A DNA stretch of 45,167 nt from a virus, in IMG/VR virus record IMGVR_UViG_3300048588_000233, positions 1 through 45,167 of that record; one strand, 5' to 3'. The notes under the pieces were generated by a model. That model ran no database searches and had not been told where the DNA came from. It was given only the letters and a program-made list of their open reading frames with translations. The position numbers and the translations under genes were made by a program. Below, in pieces: positions 31,767-39,089 of this stretch. Each line of letters opens with the position of its first letter. Positions within the stretch are counted from its first letter, which is position 1.

Positions 31767-32398
31767 TGTTTCTTTTTTCTATAATCAATTGTATTAGTTC
31801 CTTTCTTTGAATTACAAGACTTACATAGTGGCTGAAGATTTTCTATTTCATTTGCCCCTCCATTAAAAACAGGAACGATGTGGTCTAATGATATTTTTTT
31901 ATCAGAACCACAGCGCAGGCATTTTTTTCCGTGAAGCTCAAATACTGCTTTCCTAATATTTTTTTTGCTTATAAATGATTGTGCCTCTCGCCTTGGTCTT
32001 TGAAATGAATATTCCTTAAAAATCCTATGGTTGTTGTATTGCTCTTTTATTATTTGATTACAATGAAATATGATATCAGATTCAAATATTCTCAAGCGCC
32101 TTATTCGACAAAGCGCATCATCTAAAACATTCTTTTCTTCTTGGTCTATTGAATATTTATTATCTCTCTTTTCCCAAGTCAAATAAATTACCCTGCAATA
32201 TGCCGTTAAAAGATATTCTCCTGTTTCTTTGAAGTGATAAAATAGAATGTTTAAATGTTCTGGCGATATGTCAAAAAAACCACTAAAAGTATTTCCAGAA
32301 ACAAAGTATTTACACCGCTGCTTAAATTCTAATATTTCCTTTTCTTGTAATTTTTGTTCGGTAAAAGAATAATTACCTACATTTGCAGAAGTAGTCAT
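31763..32398 (-). CDS. HNH endonuclease with N-terminal helical domain
   Basis: The C-terminal 70 residues form an HNH domain: KCLRCGSDKKISLDHIVPVFNGG and NEIENLQPLCKSCNSKKG, with two Cys pairs for structural zinc and the His of LDHIVP. The N-terminal 130 residues are helical and unrecognised. A promoter-like pair (32466-32495) sits before it, so it may be expressed by itself, as expected for a mobile nuclease. Confidence 0.83.
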   Translation of the reverse strand: MTTSANVGNYSFTEQKLQEKEILEFKQRCKYFVSGNTFSGFFDISPEHLNILFYHFKETGEYLLTAYCRVIYLTWEKRDNKYSIDQEEKNVLDDALCRIRRLRIFESDIIFHCNQIIKEQYNNHRIFKEYSFQRPRREAQSFISKKNIRKAVFELHGKKCLRCGSDKKISLDHIVPVFNGGANEIENLQPLCKSCNSKKGTNTIDYRKKKQ

Positions 32399-32465
32399 AA
32401 TAAGTCGTTTTTATTTTGATTATCAGAAGCCGTCAAGTACTGGTAATACTGGCGGTTTCGCTTTA

Positions 32466-32495
32466 TAAATATAACACTTTTTCCTTTCATATCAA
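32466..32495 (-). promoter_or_regulatory. Candidate promoter of the HNH gene
   Basis: On the minus strand TTG (32495-32493) and TATATTTA (32473-32466) are separated by 19 bases; the -7 element has one mismatch. The start codon is 68 bases downstream, after an imperfect hairpin (GAAACCG / CGGCTTC). Confidence 0.45.
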
Positions 32496-32780
32496 CTATA
32501 TTTTTCGTAAATTATACTGTAATTCAGAGCGTCCGAACATACCTTTTACACGTTCGCCTGTTTCCGATATTAAGTCAGTATTTTTAAGGGTATTAATCGA
32601 ACGCCTTATACTTGTGATTGGAACATTTGCAACTGGATAGCGTTTATAAATTTGGGATGCTGAAAATGGTTTATTTAAAGACTTGATAATATTTAAAACA
32701 ATCTCGTCCTGTTTGTTATTTGACGTTTTGAAAATCTGCACTTGTTCTGGTGCTTCGGATGTTGTGTTGTAGTAACTCAT
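32496..32780 (-). CDS. Winged-helix DNA-binding protein, 94 aa
   Basis: The middle is a winged helix: KQDEIVLNIIKSLNKPFSASQIYKRYP, PITSIRRSINTLKNTDLISETGERVKGMFGRSE, with a recognition helix and wing. It is likely a transcription or replication regulator of the early region. Confidence 0.68.
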   Translation of the reverse strand: MSYYNTTSEAPEQVQIFKTSNNKQDEIVLNIIKSLNKPFSASQIYKRYPVANVPITSIRRSINTLKNTDLISETGERVKGMFGRSELQYNLRKI

Positions 32781-32791
32781 TGCTTTAGGTT

Positions 32792-32980
32792 TTAAATTAA
32801 TCCCTCTTGTTTGATATTTACGCCAAGCTGAAAAAGTGTTGACGCATTAAAAATGTCTTTTAGAAAACTTACTCTTTGTTCAATAGTTCTATTTGCAATA
32901 TTTAAAGAGTTTGATATTTCATTATAATTATGTCCTTTTGCGAGCATTTCAATAATGCCTTTATCTTTTTCATCAATCAT
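32792..32980 (-). CDS. LuxR-type (GerE) HTH protein, 62 aa
   Basis: The protein is essentially one LuxR-like HTH: DKGIIEMLAKGHNYNEISNSLNIANRTIEQRVSFLKDIFN. It has no receiver or sensor domain. Its start is coupled to the preceding 24-aa ORF by ATGA. It probably regulates early transcription. Confidence 0.75.
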   Translation of the reverse strand: MIDEKDKGIIEMLAKGHNYNEISNSLNIANRTIEQRVSFLKDIFNASTLFQLGVNIKQEGLI

Positions 32981-33051
32981 AACTCCTTATTTAAAATCAT
33001 TTCAATAATCACATATACTGCTAATATGATTAGTATGGCTGTTAGTATCAT
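32977..33051 (-). CDS. Micro-protein, 24 aa, single membrane helix
   Basis: The ORF reads MILTAILIILAVYVIIEMIL plus NKEL. It is nearly all hydrophobic, with an ATGA overlap at both ends (with NinG and with the LuxR-HTH gene). The double coupling argues for translation. It could be a membrane micro-protein, or simply a coupling ORF. Confidence 0.5.
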   Translation of the reverse strand: MILTAILIILAVYVIIEMILNKEL

Positions 33052-33653
33052 TGGGTTAGTTGTTTAAGTTTTTGCTTGTAATAATCTCTAATCTCAATTA
33101 GTTTAGATCGTTCCCACTTATGGTCTGTTTGTTTTTCAAGTGATGCCAGATGTTCCAATTCACGGTAATTTTCAATTCCTATTCTGTTTGGAAGGTTAAC
33201 CCTATATTGGCTTTCGTTTCCGTCCTTTGGAATGTTACACCCGACACATTGACCGTTAATATTGTATTCATTAAATTTCAAACTGCTGAACAATTCAGCT
33301 TTATAAAAGTGTCCTGCTTGATGTGTGTCGTTCCAAGCCTCGCCACAACTAATACAAGGTTTATATCTATCTCTTAACCGTATGTATTTATGGCAAACAT
33401 TTTGAACATTCTTTAATAGCGTTCCTAACTTGTTTGTTTCCTTTAATTCCTTTTCAGCTTTTTCAAGTTCTCTTCTTGGTTTGGATGCTTTTAAAGTCAG
33501 CTTTTCAAAAAACACTTTCCCTGTTTCAGTAGCGAACCAATCAGAAAGGCAAGAGGGGCAAAGACCGTATTTTCTGTAATAAGTTTCAGTACCGCATCCC
33601 TTAAAGCCTTGTGCTTTATTTATCCCCTTGCATTTCTTTTTTGGTTGTTTCAT
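33048..33653 (-). CDS. ninG: NinG-family recombination endonuclease
   Basis: The 201-aa protein has the NinG/Rap layout: an N-terminal Cys cluster (CGTETYYRKYGLCPSC), a helical region, then CHKYIRLRDRYKPCISCGEAW, HQAGHFYKAELFSSLKFNEYNINGQCVGCN and YRVNLPNRIG. In lambda, Rap is a Holliday-junction endonuclease. Here it sits with ERF, YqaJ and SSB-like genes in a recombination module. Confidence 0.88.
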   Translation of the reverse strand: MKQPKKKCKGINKAQGFKGCGTETYYRKYGLCPSCLSDWFATETGKVFFEKLTLKASKPRRELEKAEKELKETNKLGTLLKNVQNVCHKYIRLRDRYKPCISCGEAWNDTHQAGHFYKAELFSSLKFNEYNINGQCVGCNIPKDGNESQYRVNLPNRIGIENYRELEHLASLEKQTDHKWERSKLIEIRDYYKQKLKQLTQ

Positions 33654-33656
33654 AGA

Positions 33657-34010
33657 TTAAAATGGTAAGTCGTCCTCTTCTTCATTCAATTCTCCTGCTG
33701 GCTGGAAAGGCTCTGCTGGAAGTGGGTTGTTTTGTCCTGTGTTAATAATAGACCATCCCTGTATTGAGTTGAAATACTTGGTTTCTCCCTGTGGGTTAAC
33801 CCATTCACGCCCTCGTATATTGATGCAGATTTTTACCTTTTGACCTACCACGTAATTGTTTAGGATGTCGCATTTATCCTGTACAAACTCAATAAGAATA
33901 TCCTGCGGGTATTGTTCTTCAGTAGTTAATACTAATTCACGTTTGCGGAAATTGTTTGTTCCGAAACTTGCTGTGTTTCCAATTGATTTGATTGTTCCTT
34001 GTAGTCCCAT
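33657..34010 (-). CDS. SSB-like protein (DUF3127 type)
   Basis: The 117-aa protein has an OB-fold-like pattern (GTIKSIGNTASFGTNNFRKRELVLTTEE, VGQKVKICINIRGREW) and an acidic tail ending EEDDLPF like the partner-binding tip of SSB. It binds single-stranded DNA by inference and is encoded between the exonuclease and NinG. Confidence 0.8.
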   Translation of the reverse strand: MGLQGTIKSIGNTASFGTNNFRKRELVLTTEEQYPQDILIEFVQDKCDILNNYVVGQKVKICINIRGREWVNPQGETKYFNSIQGWSIINTGQNNPLPAEPFQPAGELNEEEDDLPF

Positions 34011-34020
34011 TTGTTGTTTA

Positions 34021-34788
34021 TTATTCGATTACTAAATATCCTTCTCTTTCATTTTTAAATATTTTCCCGTGCCAAGTAAGAAGGTTTGACTTGTCTTTAA
34101 ACCGGGTTATTTTTTTGCCTTGTGATGCCATTGTGAAATATTCACGGTCAGAAATAAGGTTGGCATTCATTAAGTCCTCCAGTATCAAATCTCGCATCGG
34201 GAAAAATTCATTAATACGCTTTAGTATTTCTTCTTGATAAACTTCGTCTGCGTCCATTGGAATAAATGCGTGGCGTTCTTCTACTGGAATATCATACTCA
34301 ATCTTGTTTCCCCATTCATCTATTGAATTGCTTGTTAAGTAGAGAACTACAAAGCCTTTTTTATGTCCTGTGCCTATCATTTGCATTTGATTTTGTGCTA
34401 TGTAGGTGTCGGGGAGTTTCTTTAAATTACCGTAGTAAGTATAGATTGTATAAGGGCATTTAATATCCATTGTGATGCCTTCAAAGTCATCGGTTACATC
34501 GGGAGTTACCCACATACCATCTGCAATATGTATGCTTTCATCGCTTCGGTAATTAGATAGGGCGTAAGCTGGTTTGATAACTAACTTGTAGGCTTCTTCT
34601 TCATTGAAAACTCCGTGTTGCATTGCAACCGTTGTAATGCTTTTCCGATAACCATTAATTATTTCCTCTGCTTTCTCATAGGCTAAGGTTTGGGCTGTTT
34701 TTGCTTTCAGCCCATCCCTTGTGAAAAGTTTACCTACCTCGCTTGCGCCAATCCCGCCTATTTTGTTTATTTCGTTTAGAATTTCCAT
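34021..34788 (-). CDS. YqaJ-type recombination exonuclease
   Basis: The 255-aa PD-(D/E)XK nuclease shows GIGASEVGKLF, MQHGVFNEEEAYKLV, a catalytic-type ITMDIKCPY (D-x-K) and a following QNQMQMIGTGHKKGFVVLY. It resects DNA ends to give single strands for the ERF annealing protein, the next gene upstream. The two form a phage recombination pair. Confidence 0.88.
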   Translation of the reverse strand: MEILNEINKIGGIGASEVGKLFTRDGLKAKTAQTLAYEKAEEIINGYRKSITTVAMQHGVFNEEEAYKLVIKPAYALSNYRSDESIHIADGMWVTPDVTDDFEGITMDIKCPYTIYTYYGNLKKLPDTYIAQNQMQMIGTGHKKGFVVLYLTSNSIDEWGNKIEYDIPVEERHAFIPMDADEVYQEEILKRINEFFPMRDLILEDLMNANLISDREYFTMASQGKKITRFKDKSNLLTWHGKIFKNEREGYLVIE

Positions 34789-34790
34789 AA

Positions 34791-35372
34791 TTAGACGGTT
34801 TGTAGTTTTTCAAGTTCAATTTTCTTTCTTGTGAAAAGTTGCTTTATTTGAGGAACGTTTTTTAATGTTTCCTTTTTAAAAAGTTCGCTAAGTGCTTCTA
34901 TTTCGTCAACTTCGGAAAGTGCTTTTGAAACCCTATTTATATCATCATTGCTTACGGTTTGAATGTTTGGTGCTTTTGAAGCTGTCGGTGTGTTGTTTGG
35001 TGTCTGTTCTCCACCAGCGTCAGTATCTTTATCGGTAACTAATCCCAAAGCACTTGAAAGGGCGTATCTACGTATGTAAGTGATTGCACTTCCTAAAACT
35101 TGAAAATCATTCATTCCCTTTAGCTGTACGCCTTGCGGAATATCTGTTAGGCTTTCCAGTGTTTCACCGCTTTCACAATGGAATACTATTGTCTTTATGG
35201 AAGTGCCCTCAACTAATTGAGTAAAGCCTAAGCCGTGTTTTTTTAATAAAGGATTGATAGTTTCAAATATTGCTGGAAGATCTGCATACGTATAGCCATA
35301 ACCTTTAGTTCCCTTATGGATTACTGGTACTTCTTGTTGAAATTCCGCAAGTGCTTTAAATAAATTTTTCAT
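34791..35372 (-). CDS. ERF-family single-strand annealing protein
   Basis: The ERF core spans residues 1 to about 125: TKGYGYTYADLPAIFETINPLLKKHGL, VEGTSIKTIVFHCESGETL and LGSAITYIRRYALSSALGLVTDKDTDAGG. The C-terminal third is a linker with a small helical domain. It anneals complementary strands in recombination and genome circularisation. Confidence 0.92.
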   Translation of the reverse strand: MKNLFKALAEFQQEVPVIHKGTKGYGYTYADLPAIFETINPLLKKHGLGFTQLVEGTSIKTIVFHCESGETLESLTDIPQGVQLKGMNDFQVLGSAITYIRRYALSSALGLVTDKDTDAGGEQTPNNTPTASKAPNIQTVSNDDINRVSKALSEVDEIEALSELFKKETLKNVPQIKQLFTRKKIELEKLQTV

Positions 35373-35383
35373 AATTTTGTCTT

Positions 35384-35527
35384 TTAAGAATTAATTATTT
35401 GATTTGCCCTGTTGTCGCAGGGCTTTTCCTTTTTATCAATTTCAATCTTTCTATTAATAGAATTGATTGCATCGTTTAACATTAGGGCAAGTGCGCCCTC
35501 TTGAATTGCGTTTTGTAGGTTTTCCAT
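35384..35527 (-). CDS. Small protein, 47 aa
   Basis: The ORF reads MENLQNAIQEGALALMLNDA and ends NRANQIINS. It precedes the ERF gene by 11 bases. A compact hairpin (35406-35423) lies in its last third, so either the ORF or a structured leader is the functional element, or both. Confidence 0.45.
   Translation of the reverse strand: MENLQNAIQEGALALMLNDAINSINRKIEIDKKEKPCDNRANQIINS
35406..35423. other. Hairpin before the ERF gene
   Basis: GCCCTG-TTGTCG-CAGGGC is a perfect 6-bp stem with a 6-base loop. On the plus strand TTTTCCTTTTT follows, like a terminator; on the minus strand it sits 33 bases before the ERF start. Confidence 0.45.
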
Positions 35528-35547
35528 TTTGATTTGGGGATTGGGGT

Positions 35548-36093
35548 TTATTTTAGCATTTCGATAATTTTATCTTTGCCGAGTTCTTCAATAAGTTTTT
35601 GTAGTTTCTTTGGGATTGGGTTTTCTATTATTTCTGCCCATTTGCCGTTTAAAAAAACCCATTGATTGGATGTAAAAAGTCCATTATTTTCAAATTGGTA
35701 TCTTAATTCACAAACCTCACCGCTATTTTTAGGATGACAACTTTCTGTATATGCATTATTAAATTTAACCCCCTTTTTAAACCCTCTCTTTTTAGCTTCT
35801 TGTATCAAAGCTGTTTCTACTTCTTGGTTGGTGGCTGTTTTCCATTCAGCACACCCCATCCAATATATATCAGCATTTTCTAACCATCCAGCGGTTGCTC
35901 CAAAACCATAAGTTTTAATATCAAAACCTTGAAAAAGGTATAAACTTCCAGTCTCCGAATTGTACCACTTTCCAACTTCAAGAGTTGGTTTTTTAAGTTC
36001 CGGCACGTGTTCTTCAATACGTTGTTTCCAATAATTGCCAGATGCTTTATGCGCTTCTTTTACAAATTCTAAGGGTAGTGTTACTGTTTTCAT
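35548..36093 (-). CDS. Hypothetical phage protein, 181 aa
   Basis: It contains KPTLEVGKWYNSETGSLYLFQGF and an SNQWVFLNGKWAEI strand, a layout seen in unannotated phage proteins with two small beta modules and a helical C-terminus (PKKLQKLIEELGKDKIIEML). It follows the terminator-like hairpin at 36123-36188. Function unknown. Confidence 0.6.
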   Translation of the reverse strand: MKTVTLPLEFVKEAHKASGNYWKQRIEEHVPELKKPTLEVGKWYNSETGSLYLFQGFDIKTYGFGATAGWLENADIYWMGCAEWKTATNQEVETALIQEAKKRGFKKGVKFNNAYTESCHPKNSGEVCELRYQFENNGLFTSNQWVFLNGKWAEIIENPIPKKLQKLIEELGKDKIIEMLK

Positions 36094-36122
36094 ATTTAGT
36101 GTTTTAATTGATTAATAAAAAA

Positions 36123-36188
36123 GAGCCGAGAACGTGTCTAACCAAAAACTAACTTTAACTATTATGAAAAAAATTGTGTTCTCGGCTC
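36123..36188 (-). terminator. Strong hairpin with 44-base loop and T tract
   Basis: GAGCCGAGAAC (36123-36133) pairs perfectly with GTTCTCGGCTC (36178-36188). On the minus strand the stem is followed by TTTTTTATT, so it can end or attenuate leftward early transcription between the HTH-like genes and the 181-aa gene. The large loop is unusual for a simple terminator. Confidence 0.6.
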
Positions 36189-36206
36189 AATAGAATTAGT
36201 GGGGAG

Positions 36207-36464
36207 TTATTTAAAATTTAATAGTCTTTCCTGCTCTCGTAATACACTTGCAACCGTGTAGGTATTTGGGATAAGTGTTTTTTCGAGTTTGCAGTTATTT
36301 TTGTCTTTTTGTAGTTCTGTTAACTGGCGTTTATTTTTTAATGCAAGAAATTCAACTACCTCTTCAGCCCTTAGCCATTTCTTTTTGATGTCCTGCCTTT
36401 GTGAAGCTGTTACACGTCTTATTTCATCTTGCAAGTCCTTACGGTTTAATACTACCATTTCCAT
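36207..36464 (-). CDS. Small HTH-like protein, possible excisionase
   Basis: The 85-aa protein contains KKWLRAEEVVEFLALKNKRQLTELQKDK, which resembles the winged-helix HTH_17 domains of excisionases and small regulators, though the match is partial. It is basic and has a helical C-terminus. In the early operon opposite the repressor such a protein could be the recombination directionality factor. Confidence 0.5.
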   Translation of the reverse strand: MEMVVLNRKDLQDEIRRVTASQRQDIKKKWLRAEEVVEFLALKNKRQLTELQKDKNNCKLEKTLIPNTYTVASVLREQERLLNFK

Positions 36465-36467
36465 AAC

Positions 36468-36677
36468 TTATACTGTTTCGGGTTGTTTTTGATTTTTAAT
36501 AGTGTTTTGAAGTAGTTCAACTACTCTTGGCTGGTGTTCTTCAGGAACTTGCCAAAACCTCGCAAACCAATGATTATGCAATGTATTTGGGGAGCGATCT
36601 AAATCTTCCGCAACGAGTTTTATAAACTCTGTCTTATTGTCCAACTTTTTCCAAAGTTTTTGAATGTTCTCTATCAT
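36468..36677 (-). CDS. Small HTH-like early protein, 69 aa
   Basis: It reads FIKLVAEDLDRSPNTLHNHWFARFWQVPEEHQPRVVELLQ, a helical pattern with an HTH-like LDRSPNTLHNHW segment. It overlaps the upstream stop by one base and lies three bases before the next gene. Probable regulator. Confidence 0.55.
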   Translation of the reverse strand: MIENIQKLWKKLDNKTEFIKLVAEDLDRSPNTLHNHWFARFWQVPEEHQPRVVELLQNTIKNQKQPETV

Positions 36678-36895
36678 TATGCTGAAATTTGAGTTTGTTG
36701 TTTTTGTGGGAAGAAGTCAATCCCTGTCTTTTTCGTTACCTTGTTGAAAAATTCTTCAAGGTTATAGCCTTCAAAAAACATTTTAGAAACCACTGTATCG
36801 TTTCCGTTTTCATCGGTAATTATTCCACCGATTAGCAAATCTTGTATCCAGACCTTTGCTTTGTTTTTTCCTTTGTTGATTATTAGAGTTGTCAT
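36677..36895 (-). CDS. Small early protein, 72 aa
   Basis: It has two beta-strand pairs at the start (TTLIINKGKNKAKVWIQDLLIGGII) and a helical segment (YNLEEFFNKVTKKTG). No family is recognised. It is part of the first leftward early operon. Confidence 0.55.
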   Translation of the reverse strand: MTTLIINKGKNKAKVWIQDLLIGGIITDENGNDTVVSKMFFEGYNLEEFFNKVTKKTGIDFFPQKQQTQISA

Positions 36896-36932
36896 AGTTT
36901 TAGTTTTTAGCGATTTTGATTGAATGGGTTAA

Positions 36933-37175
36933 TTACTCCTCAACTAATTTGATTAATCCAATAATGTCGATTTCAGAAGCTTCTCTGAAATTTATACCTA
37001 ATTTTTCTATAGCGTTTTGAACCAACTTATCATATGTCCAAGCTCCACTCATAATAGTTTTCAATCCTTTTTCCTTATTAAACTTATGAATGATAGCCCT
37101 TTTCTCGTCAATTGGCTTCCACCAACTATCTGTGTTTGTTACTGCCTCTGTATTTGTTATTTCTTGAGTTCTCAT
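36933..37175 (-). CDS. Small early protein, 80 aa
   Basis: The protein is rich in Thr/Asn at the start (TQEITNTEAVTNTDSWWKP) with a helical C-terminus. It begins behind the leader TAGAAATTATG, identical over 21 bases to that of the 46-aa gene at 27909. Function unknown. Confidence 0.55.
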   Translation of the reverse strand: MRTQEITNTEAVTNTDSWWKPIDEKRAIIHKFNKEKGLKTIMSGAWTYDKLVQNAIEKLGINFREASEIDIIGLIKLVEE

Positions 37176-37203
37176 AATTTCTAATATTTAGTTTATAGGT
37201 TAA

Positions 37204-37566
37204 TTATCTGTTATTCCAAAGGCTCGCAACGTGGTCGTAGTCCGCTTCGCAAAGTCCTGTTTCGTTGTTTTCGTTTTCCTTAATCCACCCAATGAAGTTT
37301 TCCTTTAATACTTTACGCATCATTTCGATTTGCTCTTGCGTTGGTTCGTATTGCAACCATTCACCAGTCTTGGTAGTTCTTCCGAAGTTGTCAATGGAAG
37401 GAGTGAAGTTGTTTAAATCGTAAGTGTAGAAATCTACCTTATATGTCTTATACGAAAACTCAACCGCTGAAATGTCGTTATAGGTGTTTTCGTTGTTGTA
37501 AGCCTGTGTTAATATTGTATTAAATATCTCTTGGCTTATTCTTGGTGTAGTTGCGATTGTTTCCAT
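37204..37566 (-). CDS. First gene of the leftward early operon, 120 aa
   Basis: The start at 37566 (METIATTPRISQEIF) is chosen because a -7 box lies at 37595-37602; a longer frame to 37647 would start upstream of the promoter. The protein is mixed alpha/beta with EFSYKTYKVDFYTYDLNNF. In a lambda-like plan this is the position of an early regulator, but no domain is recognised. Confidence 0.6.
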   Translation of the reverse strand: METIATTPRISQEIFNTILTQAYNNENTYNDISAVEFSYKTYKVDFYTYDLNNFTPSIDNFGRTTKTGEWLQYEPTQEQIEMMRKVLKENFIGWIKENENNETGLCEADYDHVASLWNNR

Positions 37567-37594
37567 TTTGTTATCTTTGTTTTGTTGTATGGTA

Positions 37595-37621
37595 CAAATA
37601 TAAAACGATTTTTCCGAACAA
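37595..37621 (-). promoter_or_regulatory. Main leftward early promoter
   Basis: On the minus strand TTG (37621-37619) and TATATTTG (37602-37595) are 16 bases apart. It drives the early operon and diverges from the repressor promoter. Dyad site 3 and operator 1 lie between the two. Confidence 0.62.
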
Positions 37622-37655
37622 AAAAGACTTTTAAGAAAAAAGTACAAAATAGTTG

Positions 37656-37678
37656 TTATTTATATTAATTCTAAATAA
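37656..37678. promoter_or_regulatory. ATTCTAAATA dyad, site 3
   Basis: TTATTTAT - ATTAATT - CTAAATAA has the same 8-7-8 build with one mismatch. It is in the divergent control region between the early operon and the repressor gene. Confidence 0.6.
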
Positions 37679-37680
37679 GT

Positions 37681-37705
37681 AAAAATCGCAATAGTTGCGA
37701 TTTTT
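37681..37705. promoter_or_regulatory. Operator 1 (AAAAATCGCAA / TTGCGATTTTT)
   Basis: This is a perfect 11-bp inverted repeat with spacer TAG, containing TCGCA-N5-TGCGA. It ends 5 bases before the repressor -7 box, so binding would block that promoter. The same core occurs at 39270-39284. Confidence 0.72.
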
Positions 37706-37710
37706 TAAAT

Positions 37711-37718
37711 TACTTTTG
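37711..37718 (+). promoter_or_regulatory. -7 box of the repressor gene
   Basis: TACTTTTG matches TAnnTTTG. The ATG lies 4 bases further, so the mRNA is probably leaderless. The -33 region is occupied by operator 1. Confidence 0.65.
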
Positions 37719-37722
37719 TTTT

Positions 37723-38136
37723 ATGACTTTATTTGAAAAAATAGAAAAAATACAGTACGAAATGGGTTTGACTATGAACGCCTTTGTAGAAAAGGCGGGG
37801 TTTTCGAAAGGTCTATATTATGATATTAAAAATGGAAAGAAGAAGGAGTTGAAGCCTTTACAGGCAAAGAATATAAATGACGCTTTCCCAAATTACAGTT
37901 TTGACTGGCTAATGGAAAAGTCGGAAACTTCCGATTTAGTCAACGAAAAAACCGCCACTTATAATAAGGAAGGTTTAAGTTTTAGCAGTTACGATGAATT
38001 TTTAATCTACATAGACGAGCATTTTGAAGAAATATTCAAAAGCAGAATGTTAAACAATAGATATAAGTCAGACGTTTATAGAGAAGCGTTTAATCTTCTG
38101 GTTGAAAAGAAACTCGAAAAATCAAAAACACCCTAA
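37723..38136 (+). CDS. CI-like phage repressor (HTH)
   Basis: The 137-aa protein has an N-terminal HTH: FEKIEKIQYEMGLTMNAFVEKAGFSKGLYYDIKNGKKKELKPLQAKNINDAFP, ending FDWLMEKSE as in phage repressors of the Bacteroidota (usually '...NWLLTGEG'). A short helical C-terminus may serve for dimerisation; there is no S24 protease domain, so induction is not by RecA self-cleavage. It is divergent from the early operon and has its own operator. Probable master repressor. Confidence 0.82.
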   Translation: MTLFEKIEKIQYEMGLTMNAFVEKAGFSKGLYYDIKNGKKKELKPLQAKNINDAFPNYSFDWLMEKSETSDLVNEKTATYNKEGLSFSSYDEFLIYIDEHFEEIFKSRMLNNRYKSDVYREAFNLLVEKKLEKSKTP

Positions 38137-38310
38137 AAAAGTAATCGTTGGGCTTGTGGTCGGTTCTCCAGTTTCGCAGTTTACAGGATTGGCAGTAATT
38201 ATTTCGCCCTGTGCATTTTGAAAACGCCCTCTGCAAGTACATTCAGTATCATCATCTTTTTTACAGCCAAAAGCTAATAACACAATCGATAGTAATAGTA
38301 ATTTTTTCAT
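38122..38310 (-). CDS. Small lipoprotein, 62 aa
   Basis: The signal MKKLLLLSIVLLAFGC ends in a lipobox with Cys16, followed by the acidic KKDDDTEC tether. The mature part has four more Cys (CTC, NC, GC). It overlaps the convergent repressor gene by 15 bases. Expressed from a prophage, it could be an exclusion or surface protein. Start coupled by ATGA to the 56-aa ORF. Confidence 0.78.
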   Translation of the reverse strand: MKKLLLLSIVLLAFGCKKDDDTECTCRGRFQNAQGEIITANPVNCETGEPTTSPTITFLGCF

Positions 38311-38477
38311 AATATTGGTTTTTGTTTAAATTTTTCGGCAAGCCTTTCAAATCTACTTATTTCGTTTTTAAGCTCTGCGGATGTTTCTAATTCCCTTCTC
38401 TTAATATAAGCATCTGCCGTTTCATCCCGAAGAAGTCCAGCCTTTAATAGAATATCTATATTTTTGTTTTGGGGCAT
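38307..38477 (-). CDS. Small soluble helical protein, 56 aa
   Basis: The ORF begins MPQNKNIDILLKAGLLRDET and continues as one charged helix (RRELETSAELKNEISRFERL). It is 6 bases after the membrane gene and overlaps the lipoprotein start, so it belongs to the envelope operon. Confidence 0.58.
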   Translation of the reverse strand: MPQNKNIDILLKAGLLRDETADAYIKRRELETSAELKNEISRFERLAEKFKQKPIL

Positions 38478-38483
38478 ATCGTT

Positions 38484-39089
38484 TTAGATGTGTTTGGCTT
38501 CGTTGGCAGTCCACGCAAATACTTCATCCAATTCCACATCATAATTTAGTACATTCAATTCAGGATGGTTGTTTTTTGTGTCCACTACTATAAAGTGGAA
38601 CAGTTTACGGATGATCCCTTTTAATATTTCTTCGGTTTTCATAAAGAATTTATGTGCTTTTACCGAAACATATCCAGCAATCAAAGCCATAACGATTCCT
38701 GTTGAATAGTATTGCCATTCTGGTAGGTCTGTCATTGGAACTAAAGCCCAATAAATATAAAAGCAAGCTGTAACGATAACCGCCCTTGAAAGTAATTCAA
38801 AGATTTTTCTCATATCATTCTCAATGTGGTAAGCGGAAATCTTCAGTAGTATTCCGAAGAAAAAAGCCATTAACGGATAACCAATAGCGAATAAAAAAGA
38901 GGACATATAGGTAAAACCCAATATCCCCTTTGCGGTTGATCCGTAATAAAGCAGGTTAGCAAATGGACTTAATAAAGCGCCAAACGCCACCAGCGTAATA
39001 TAAATACTATTCTTGGCTGTCAGGTATGCCGTTGCAATTTCTGTCCCAATTAGGGCAAACTTTTTCTTTGTCTGTTTGGTACTCATCAC
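38484..39089 (-). CDS. Polytopic membrane protein of the lysogeny region
   Basis: The 201-aa protein has about four membrane helices (residues 31-50, 58-86, 101-122, 128-145: ITLVAFGALLSPFANLLYYG, FTYMSSFLFAIGYPLMAFFFGILL, AVIVTACFYIYWALV, STGIVMALIAGYVSV), then an amphipathic cytoplasmic tail. It overlaps the 51-aa lipoprotein gene by 83 bases in another frame. With two lipoproteins beside it, a superinfection-exclusion or lysogenic-conversion role is likely but unproven. Confidence 0.72.
   Translation of the reverse strand: MMSTKQTKKKFALIGTEIATAYLTAKNSIYITLVAFGALLSPFANLLYYGSTAKGILGFTYMSSFLFAIGYPLMAFFFGILLKISAYHIENDMRKIFELLSRAVIVTACFYIYWALVPMTDLPEWQYYSTGIVMALIAGYVSVKAHKFFMKTEEILKGIIRKLFHFIVVDTKNNHPELNVLNYDVELDEVFAWTANEAKHI

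Noticed and set aside
32978-33010. Sixth ATTCTAAATA dyad (CTTATTTAAAAT region)
   Set aside because: Both halves are degenerate and it lies partly in the 24-aa ORF.
36164-36193. Nine-residue plus-strand leader peptide in the hairpin loop
   Set aside because: Too short to support, with no promoter, and the hairpin explains the sequence.
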